Assembly (NCBI GenBank): GCA_945878355.1
Contig: CAMCTC010000206.1
Location: forward strand, 1-5,008
DNA from: Bordetella parapertussis
GTDB lineage: Bacteria > Pseudomonadota > Gammaproteobacteria > Burkholderiales > Burkholderiaceae_C
Reading direction: 5' to 3'
DNA length: 5,008 nt
The notes beneath the pieces were generated by a model that saw only the letters and a program-made list of their open reading frames with translations, had not been told where the DNA came from and made no database searches. A program made the translations under genes and the position numbers. How positions within the stretch are numbered: position 1 is the stretch's first letter; every line of letters starts with the position of its first letter. Shown piece after piece: positions 1-5,008 of this stretch.

Positions 1-1752
1 CGCGACGCCACCGCCGCTGGGTTGGAACCCAAGGACTACGCAGTCAAGGGGCTGAAGGACGGCTCGCTCAAGCTCAGCTGCACCGACCCCGACCACCCGG
101 ACAACTGGCCGCGCAACATGTTTGTCTGGCGCTCCAACATCCTGGGCTCCAGCGGCAAGGGCCACGAGTATTTCCTCAAGCACCTGCTGGGCACCAGCAA
201 CGGCGTGCAGGGCAAGGACCTCGGGGCGGAGGAGGCCAAGCCGACCGAGGTGGTCTGGCACGACAAGGCGCCCGAGGGCAAGCTCGACCTGCTCGTGACG
301 CTCGACTTCCGCATGAGCACCACCTGTCTGTACTCCGACATCGTGCTGCCCACCGCCACCTGGTACGAGAAAAACGACCTCAACACCAGCGACATGCATC
401 CGTTCATCCACCCGCTGTCGACCGCGGTGGACCCGGCCTGGCAATCGCGCAGCGACTGGGACATCTACAAGGGCTTTGCGAAGAAGTTCAGCGAGGTCTG
501 TGTCGGTCACCTCGGTGTCGAGCGCGAACTGGTGCTGACGCCGCTGATGCATGACAGCCCGTCCGAGTTGGCCCAGCCTTTCGCGGTGCATGACTGGCAG
601 CGCGGCGAGTGCGAGTTGATCCCCGGCAAGACCGCGCCGAACATGCAGGTGGTCGAGCGCGACTACCCGAACACCTTCAAGCGCTTCACCGCGCTCGGGC
701 CCTTGATGAACAAGATCGGCAACGGCGGCAAGGGCATCAGTTGGAACACCCAGACCGAGGTCAAGCAACTCGGCGAGTTGAGTGGCTTGGTGACGGCCGA
801 GGGCGTGACCCGCGGCATGCCGAAGATCGAGACCGACATCGACGCCTGCGAGGTGATCCTGCAACTCGCCCCTGAGACCAACGGCCATGTCGCCGTCAAG
901 GCCTGGCAAGCTTTGGGCAAACAGACCGGCCTGGACCATACCCATCTGGCGATCCACCGCGAGGACGAGAAGATCCGATTCCGCGACGTCCAGGCCCAGC
1001 CGCGCAAGATCATTTCATCGCCCACTTGGAGCGGCATCGAGAGCGAGACCGTCTCGTACAACGCCGGCTATACCAATGTGCACGAGATGATCCCTTGGCG
1101 CACCTTGACCGGGCGCCAGCAGTTCTACATGGACCACCCGTGGATGATCGCTTTCGGCGAGGGATTCACCAGCTACCGCCCGCCGGTGGACTTGAAGACC
1201 ACCGCAGGCATCCAGGGTGTCAAGCCCAACGGCCATCCTGAGATCGCGCTGAACTTCATCACGCCGCACCAGAAATGGGGCATCCACTCGACCTATACCG
1301 ACAACCTGTTGATGCTGACGCTGAGCCGCGGCGGGCCTTGCGTCTGGCTGAGCGAAGACGATGCGAAGAAGGTCGGCATAGAGGACAACGATTGGATCGA
1401 GTTGTTCAACCTGAACGGCGCGATCGCGGCGCGCGCGGTGGTCAGCCAACGCGTCAAGCCTGGCATGGTGATGATGTACCACGCGCAGGAAAAGATCGTC
1501 AACACGCCGGGCTCGGAGATCACTGGCGCGCGCGGCGGCATCCACAACTCGGTCACCCGCATTGTCCTCAAGCCCACCCACATGATCGGCGGCTACGCCC
1601 AGTTCAGCTACGGCTTCAACTACTACGGGACCATCGGCACGAACCGCGATGAGTTCGTCGTGGTGCGCAAGATGAACAAGGTTGACTGGCTAGACACGCC
1701 AATCGGCAATGAACTGATCGCCAAGGTGCAGGCTGAAGGAGAAGTGGCATGA
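1..1752 (+). CDS. narG: Respiratory nitrate reductase alpha subunit NarG, C-terminal part (5' truncated by window edge)
   Basis: This is the catalytic subunit of membrane-bound nitrate reductase, which reduces nitrate to nitrite at a molybdenum bis-MGD centre on the cytoplasmic side. The frame is open from base 1, so the TTG at 22 is an internal codon, not a start. 583 residues are visible, a little under half of the roughly 1,240-residue family length. Blocks nearly identical to E. coli NarG are LDFRMSTTCLYSDIVLPTAT (from about visible residue 101), then DMHPFIHPLS, GECELIPGKTAPN, RKIISSPTWSG and NAGYTNVHE. The C-terminal molybdopterin-dinucleotide-binding domain starts near HQKWGIHSTY (about 423) and ends with GGYAQFSYGFNYYGT and NRDEFVVVRKM. 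The N-terminal FS0 cluster site and the molybdenum-ligand Asp lie upstream and cannot be checked. The E. coli-like sequence favours a nitrate reductase over a nitrite oxidoreductase. Its stop overlaps the narH start by four bases. No frameshift or internal stop is seen. Confidence 0.98.
   Translation, partial: RDATAAGLEPKDYAVKGLKDGSLKLSCTDPDHPDNWPRNMFVWRSNILGSSGKGHEYFLKHLLGTSNGVQGKDLGAEEAKPTEVVWHDKAPEGKLDLLVTLDFRMSTTCLYSDIVLPTATWYEKNDLNTSDMHPFIHPLSTAVDPAWQSRSDWDIYKGFAKKFSEVCVGHLGVERELVLTPLMHDSPSELAQPFAVHDWQRGECELIPGKTAPNMQVVERDYPNTFKRFTALGPLMNKIGNGGKGISWNTQTEVKQLGELSGLVTAEGVTRGMPKIETDIDACEVILQLAPETNGHVAVKAWQALGKQTGLDHTHLAIHREDEKIRFRDVQAQPRKIISSPTWSGIESETVSYNAGYTNVHEMIPWRTLTGRQQFYMDHPWMIAFGEGFTSYRPPVDLKTTAGIQGVKPNGHPEIALNFITPHQKWGIHSTYTDNLLMLTLSRGGPCVWLSEDDAKKVGIEDNDWIELFNLNGAIAARAVVSQRVKPGMVMMYHAQEKIVNTPGSEITGARGGIHNSVTRIVLKPTHMIGGYAQFSYGFNYYGTIGTNRDEFVVVRKMNKVDWLDTPIGNELIAKVQAEGEVA
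1736..1741 (+). promoter_or_regulatory. Ribosome binding site of narH
   Basis: AAGGAG lies seven bases before the ATG at 1749, inside the last codons of narG. It supports that ATG as the narH start, and together with the ATGA overlap suggests translational coupling of narG and narH. Confidence 0.8.
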
Positions 1753-3281
1753 AGATCAGAGCCCAAATCGGCATGGTGCTGAACCTGGACAAGTGCATCG
1801 GTTGCCACACGTGTTCGGTCACCTGCAAGAACGTTTGGACCAGCCGGCCCGGCATGGAATACGCCTGGTTCAACAATGTCGAGACCAAGCCCGGCATCGG
1901 TTACCCCAAGGAATGGGAGAACCAGGACAAGTGGAACGGCGGTTGGACTCGCAAGGCCAACGGTGCGATCGAGCCGCGCCAGGGTGCGAAGTGGAAGCTG
2001 CTGATGCGCATCTTTGCCAACCCGAACCTGCCCGAAATCGACGATTACTACGAGCCTTTCACCTTCGATTACGGCCACTTGCAATCGGCACCCGAGATGA
2101 AGGCCACGCCGACAGCCAGGCCGCGCAGCCTGATCACCGGCAAGCAGATGGACAAGATCGTCTGGGGGCCGAACTGGGAGGAGATCCTGGGCGGTGAGTT
2201 CGCCAAGCGCAGCAAGGACAAGAACCTCGACGGTTTCGAACAGGCTCAGAAGGACATGCTCGGCCAGTTCGAGAACACTTTCATGATGTACTTGCCGAGG
2301 CTGTGCGAGCACTGTCTGAACCCGGCCTGCGTCGCGTCCTGCCCGTCGGGATCGATCTACAAGCGTGAGGAAGACGGCATCGTGCTGATCGACCAGGACA
2401 AGTGCCGCGGTTGGCGCATGTGCGTGTCGGGCTGTCCGTACAAGAAGATCTATTACAACTGGAAGAGCGGCAAGGCCGAGAAGTGCATCTTCTGCTACCC
2501 GCGCATCGAGGCCGGCCAGCCCACCGTCTGCTCCGAGACCTGCGTCGGCCGCATCCGTTACCTTGGCGTGCTGCTTTATGACGCCGACCGAATCCAGCAA
2601 GCGGCCAGCGTCGAGCACGACCGCGACCTGTACCAGGCGCAGTTGGACATCTTCCTCGACCCGCACGACCCGAAGGTGATCGCCCAGGCGCAACTCGACG
2701 GCATCCCCGACCAATGGATGGAGGCGGCGCGCAACTCACCCGTCTACAAGATGGCGGTGCAGTGGAAGGTGGCGCTGCCGCTGCACCCCGAGTACCGCAC
2801 GCTGCCGATGGTCTGGTATGTGCCGCCGCTCTCACCCATCAGTGCAGCGGCCAACGCGGGCCTGGTCGGCACCAACGGCGAGATCCCCGACGTCCACCAG
2901 TTGCGCATCCCCGTCAAGTACCTGGCCAACCTGCTGACCGCTGGCGACACCGTGCCGGTCGTTCGCTCGCTCGAGCGCATGTTGGCGATGCGCGCCTACC
3001 AGCGCGAGAAGCATGTCGACGGCCGCATCAACCAGGCGGTGCTCCAGCAAGTGGGCATCAGCCAGTCCGAGGTCGAGGAGATGTACCAGGTGATGGCGAT
3101 CGCCAATTACGAAGACCGGTTCGTGATCCCCAGCACCCACCGCGAATACGCCGAGAACACCTTCAACGTTCGTGGCGGCTGCGGTTTCAGTTTCGGCAAC
3201 GGCTGCTCCGAGGGCGTCAGCGAGACCAGCCTGTTCGGCAGCGAGAAGAAACGCACCATTCCCATCAAGGCGGAGGTTTGA
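1749..3281 (+). CDS. narH: Respiratory nitrate reductase beta subunit NarH (iron-sulfur protein)
   Basis: NarH is the cytoplasmic electron-transfer subunit that carries electrons from the NarI hemes to NarG. At 510 residues it is almost the length of E. coli NarH (512) and starts the same way (MKIRAQIGMVLNLDKC). Four cysteine groups are visible. Group I is C16, C19, C22, C26. Group II is C186, C189, C194, C198. Group III is C219, W222, C225, C229. Group IV is C246, C249, C261, C265. In group III a Trp replaces the second Cys (CRGWRMC), as in E. coli, where this site holds a [3Fe-4S] cluster; the other groups bind [4Fe-4S]. Other family landmarks are NVWTSRPGMEYAWFNNVETK near the N-terminus, the insert ending RPRSLITG, and ALPLHPEYRTLPMVWYVPPL in the C-terminal half, which contacts NarG and NarI. 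The start overlaps the narG stop by four bases and has a good Shine-Dalgarno. The C-terminal tail after GCGFSFGNGC differs from E. coli, which is normal for this variable end. Confidence 0.99.
   Translation: MKIRAQIGMVLNLDKCIGCHTCSVTCKNVWTSRPGMEYAWFNNVETKPGIGYPKEWENQDKWNGGWTRKANGAIEPRQGAKWKLLMRIFANPNLPEIDDYYEPFTFDYGHLQSAPEMKATPTARPRSLITGKQMDKIVWGPNWEEILGGEFAKRSKDKNLDGFEQAQKDMLGQFENTFMMYLPRLCEHCLNPACVASCPSGSIYKREEDGIVLIDQDKCRGWRMCVSGCPYKKIYYNWKSGKAEKCIFCYPRIEAGQPTVCSETCVGRIRYLGVLLYDADRIQQAASVEHDRDLYQAQLDIFLDPHDPKVIAQAQLDGIPDQWMEAARNSPVYKMAVQWKVALPLHPEYRTLPMVWYVPPLSPISAAANAGLVGTNGEIPDVHQLRIPVKYLANLLTAGDTVPVVRSLERMLAMRAYQREKHVDGRINQAVLQQVGISQSEVEEMYQVMAIANYEDRFVIPSTHREYAENTFNVRGGCGFSFGNGCSEGVSETSLFGSEKKRTIPIKAEV
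3272..3276 (+). promoter_or_regulatory. Ribosome binding site of narJ
   Basis: GGAGG lies seven bases before the ATG at 3284, within the last codons of narH. It fixes the narJ start there rather than at the in-frame ATG at 3308 or any earlier codon of the long upstream open frame. Confidence 0.85.
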
Positions 3282-3283
3282 CC

Positions 3284-3985
3284 ATGTTTGCCCTTCAACC
3301 CCCCGTGATGGGGCGCAGTCTTCGCGTGCTGGCGGCCTTGCTGGCCTACCCGGACGCGCAACTGCGCGACGACTTGGCCGAGATGAGCACGCTGTTGCAC
3401 GCCGAGCGCGCGTTGTCGGCGCCGCGCCGCGCCGAGCTCGACGCGCTGATGGATTCGATCCGCTCGGCCGAGCCGCTGCGCAACGAGGCCGATTACGTCG
3501 AGCTGTTTGACCGCGGCCGCGCCACCTCGCTACACCTGTTCGAGCATGTCCACGGCGACTCGCGCGAGCGCGGCCCGGCGATGATCGACCTCGGCCTGAC
3601 TTACGAGAAAGCCGGTTTGAGCCTGAAGGAGGGAGAGTTGCCCGACTACCTGCCGGCGGTGCTGGAATTCGTCTCGACCCAGCCGCCGCGCGAGGCCAAA
3701 GCCTTTCTGGGCGAAATGAGCCACATCTTCAACGCGATCCTCAGTGCACTGCAGCACCAGCAGTCCGCTTACGCCAGCGTGCTGGCGGCGCTGCTCGAAC
3801 TGGCGGGTGAAGCCGCCCGACCGGTGGCGCGGGTGGTCGAGGAACCGCTCGACGAGAGTTGGGCCGAGCCGGTGGTCTTCGACGCATGCTCGTCCAAGGG
3901 CCAGGCCAAGCCTGGCCAGCCGCAGCCCATCCACATCCGCCGCAGCACCGCCGGCGGCAACGCTGTCAAGGGAGTTTCAGCATGA
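3284..3985 (+). CDS. narJ: Nitrate reductase assembly chaperone NarJ (delta subunit)
   Basis: NarJ is a cytoplasmic, system-specific chaperone of the NarJ/TorD/DmsD type. It is not in the mature enzyme. In E. coli it binds the NarG N-terminus and is needed for molybdenum cofactor insertion and for attachment of NarGH to NarI. The product is 233 residues, against 236 in E. coli. The diagnostic block LFDRGRATSLHLFEHVHG sits at residues 74-91, followed by DSRERGPAMIDL. Before it is the helical start SLRVLAALLAYPDAQLRDDL, and after it ELPDYLPAVLEFVS (E. coli has ELPDHLPLYLEYLA). The C-terminal region from about residue 185 is rich in Pro, Gln, Gly and Ser and is probably flexible. The open frame extends far upstream inside narH, but family length, conserved content and the Shine-Dalgarno place the start at 3284, two bases after the narH stop. 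Its stop overlaps the narI start by four bases, fitting coupled synthesis of chaperone and client complex. Confidence 0.97.
   Translation: MFALQPPVMGRSLRVLAALLAYPDAQLRDDLAEMSTLLHAERALSAPRRAELDALMDSIRSAEPLRNEADYVELFDRGRATSLHLFEHVHGDSRERGPAMIDLGLTYEKAGLSLKEGELPDYLPAVLEFVSTQPPREAKAFLGEMSHIFNAILSALQHQQSAYASVLAALLELAGEAARPVARVVEEPLDESWAEPVVFDACSSKGQAKPGQPQPIHIRRSTAGGNAVKGVSA
3968..3974 (+). promoter_or_regulatory. Ribosome binding site of narI
   Basis: AAGGGAG lies seven bases before the ATG at 3982, inside the 3' end of narJ. It selects this ATG over the upstream in-frame start at 3859, which would add 41 residues without resemblance to NarI. Confidence 0.8.
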
Positions 3986-4728
3986 ACCCCATCGCATCCT
4001 GGTTGAACAATTTCCTGTTCACCGTCTACCCCTACATCTGCCTGGCGGTGTTCTTCATGGGCAGCTTGGCGCGCTTCGATCGCGACCAGTACACCTGGAA
4101 GAGCGACTCGTCGCAGTTGTTGCGCACCGGCTCGCTGCGCTGGGGCAGCAACCTGTTCCACATCGGCATCCTGTTCCTGTTCTTCGGCCATTTGTTCGGC
4201 CAGTTGACGCCGCACTGGCTGTACGAGCCCTTCATCAGCGCACCTCAGAAGCAGATGGTCGCCATCGTCTCGGGTGGATTCGCGGGCCTGTTGTGCTTTG
4301 TCGGTCTGACGCTGTTGTTGCACCGGCGTCTTTTCGATCCCCGCATCCGGTTGACCAGCCACCGCACCGACATCGCGATCCTGGTGATCCTGTGGTTGCA
4401 ACTGTGCCTGGGGCTGATCACGCTGCCGCTGTCGTTTGCGCACCGCGTCGATGCCCATGCCATGCTGGTCTTGGCCGACTACCTGCAAAGCGTTGCCACG
4501 CTGCAGCCCAACGCTGGCGCGCTGGCGTCGGTGGACTGGCCTTTCAGGCTGCACATGGTGCTGGGCATGACGATCTTCCTGCTGTTCCCGTTCAGCCGGC
4601 TGGTGCATGTGTGGAGCGGCTTTGCCACCGTTGGCTTCCTGTTCCGCCCGCACCAGGTGGTGCGCAGCCGACGCCTGAACCTGCCCGCAGGCCATAACCA
4701 GCCGCGCCAGCCCGGCGCCAATGTCTGA
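3982..4728 (+). CDS. narI: Respiratory nitrate reductase gamma subunit NarI (cytochrome b)
   Basis: NarI is the inner-membrane diheme cytochrome b that oxidises quinol at the periplasmic side and passes electrons to NarH; it also anchors NarGH. The product has 248 residues (E. coli 225). Five hydrophobic segments are visible at about residues 11-30, 57-75, 92-113, 131-152 and 188-208. The four heme-ligand histidines align with E. coli H56, H66, H187 and H205: H60 in NLFHIGI, H70 in FFGHLFG, H191 in FRLHMVLG and H209 in RLVHVWS. Other conserved pieces are YPYI, QYTWKSDSSQLL, QLTPHWLYE and GMTIFLLFPFSRL. The start overlaps the narJ stop by four bases. The extra length comes from about four N-terminal residues and a polar, Pro/Gln/Asn-rich tail at about 232-248, beyond the point where the E. 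coli protein ends; the tail should be cytoplasmic if topology follows E. coli. All residues needed for function appear present. Confidence 0.98.
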   Translation: MNPIASWLNNFLFTVYPYICLAVFFMGSLARFDRDQYTWKSDSSQLLRTGSLRWGSNLFHIGILFLFFGHLFGQLTPHWLYEPFISAPQKQMVAIVSGGFAGLLCFVGLTLLLHRRLFDPRIRLTSHRTDIAILVILWLQLCLGLITLPLSFAHRVDAHAMLVLADYLQSVATLQPNAGALASVDWPFRLHMVLGMTIFLLFPFSRLVHVWSGFATVGFLFRPHQVVRSRRLNLPAGHNQPRQPGANV

Positions 4729-4736
4729 GCGCGATC

Positions 4737-4742
4737 AGGTGA
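4737..4742 (+). promoter_or_regulatory. Probable ribosome binding site of the gene after narI
   Basis: AGGTGA lies five bases before the ATG at 4748. The other in-frame ATG, at 4721, has only GCC/CCGG-type sequence before it and no purine-rich site, so this site favours the 4748 start. Confidence 0.5.
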
Positions 4743-4747
4743 ACAAC

Positions 4748-5008
4748 ATGCTGGTCGAAACTGTGGATTTGAGCGTGCTGAGCGCGAACGACGCATCAGG
4801 CCAGGTGCCGGCTTGCGGCGTGGCCCGCATCAATGGCGTGGCCTTGAACCGTGCGGCTGAGGGCCTGGGCCTGGAAGCCCTGCGTCAGCGCGCCTGCACC
4901 GAGCTGCTCAGGCAGGCGGCCATCCGTGAAGGCTTGCTGGCGGTCGACGATGCCGCGCCGGTGGACGGCGTCACCAGCGAGGCTGCGTCGCAAGCCATCG
5001 ACGCTTGG
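4748..5008 (+). CDS. Probable parvulin/NifM-type peptidylprolyl isomerase, N-terminal part (3' truncated by window edge)
   Basis: The frame stays open to the window end, giving 87 residues from ATG 4748, or 96 from ATG 4721, which would overlap narI by eight bases. The later ATG is preferred for its Shine-Dalgarno. After a variable start comes VARINGVAL (about residues 25-33), then a predicted helix with EALRQRACTELLRQAAIREG (about 43-62). This 'V.xNG ... L..RA..ELL...A...GLL' pattern resembles the N-terminal chaperone-like region of PpiC/SurA/NifM-type isomerases. The catalytic parvulin (rotamase) domain would lie beyond the window, so the enzyme itself is not seen. No signal peptide or membrane segment is visible, suggesting a cytoplasmic protein. 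Genes of this kind directly follow narI in Pseudomonas and various beta-proteobacteria, so position supports the call. A role in folding or maturing the nitrate reductase is inferred from context. The remaining possibility is an unrelated hypothetical protein. Confidence 0.68.
   Translation, partial: MLVETVDLSVLSANDASGQVPACGVARINGVALNRAAEGLGLEALRQRACTELLRQAAIREGLLAVDDAAPVDGVTSEAASQAIDAW

Noticed and set aside
22..24. TTG as a possible start codon of the first gene.
   Set aside because: The frame is open upstream to base 1 and the protein is clearly the interior of NarG, whose normal N-terminal half is outside the window.
1623..2714. A 363-codon open frame on the minus strand across the narG/narH junction.
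   Set aside because: It lies opposite well-conserved narG and narH coding sequence and its translation is low-complexity, rich in Val, Leu, Ala, Asp and Arg. This is expected from the antisense of GC-rich codons, and no family motif is visible.
2714..3283. The upstream in-frame extension of narJ inside narH, which would make NarJ a 423-residue protein.
   Set aside because: The extra 190 residues are Arg/Gln-rich shadow sequence of narH. NarJ family length, its conserved N-terminal helix and the ribosome binding site at 3272 place the start at 3284.
3769..4695. A 308-codon open frame on the minus strand opposite narJ and narI.
   Set aside because: The translation is dominated by Gln, Ala, Arg and His repeats, the complement of the Leu-rich membrane segments of narI. 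The plus strand carries an unmistakable NarI.
3744..4697. A 317-codon plus-strand open frame overlapping narJ and narI in another frame.
   Set aside because: It is Pro/Arg/Ala-rich with no recognisable domain, and it spans the narJ/narI boundary out of frame with two confidently identified genes.
4729..4747. A possible terminator or promoter between narI and the next gene.
   Set aside because: The gap is at most 19 bases, with no T-rich run or clear inverted repeat, so read-through of one transcript is more likely.

Overview
The window lies inside a respiratory nitrate reductase operon, with every gene on the plus strand. In order it holds the C-terminal part of narG (molybdenum catalytic subunit), complete narH (iron-sulfur subunit), complete narJ (assembly chaperone), complete narI (membrane cytochrome b subunit), and the start of a gene that looks like a parvulin/NifM-type peptidylprolyl isomerase. 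The first and last genes run off the window edges. The assignments come from protein motifs recognised by eye against the well-known Escherichia coli NarGHJI proteins; no database search was possible.

Layout: narG 1-1752 overlaps narH 1749-3281 by four bases (ATGA). narH is followed after two bases by narJ 3284-3985, which overlaps narI 3982-4728 by four bases (CATGA). The isomerase gene starts just after, or slightly inside, the end of narI, at 4748 or 4721. No intergenic gap exceeds about 20 bases, so no promoter or terminator is expected and none was seen. The operon promoter, the NarG N-terminus and any narK transporter gene must lie upstream if present.

Function: NarG, NarH and NarI form the membrane-bound, cytoplasm-facing nitrate reductase. 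NarI takes electrons from quinol through two b hemes. NarH passes them through four iron-sulfur clusters to NarG, which reduces nitrate to nitrite at a molybdenum bis-MGD centre. NarJ is not part of the final enzyme; it holds NarG during cofactor insertion and membrane docking. The fifth gene probably helps folding or maturation.

Organism: the DNA is GC-rich with strong G/C preference at third codon positions. The proteins are very close to proteobacterial Nar proteins, and a parvulin-type isomerase directly after narI is an arrangement known from Pseudomonas and beta-proteobacteria. A beta-proteobacterium (Burkholderiales-like) able to respire nitrate is the best guess, but this is inference. 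The region looks like an ordinary, intact core-metabolism operon. I see no mobile element, CRISPR array, RNA gene or undescribed system.
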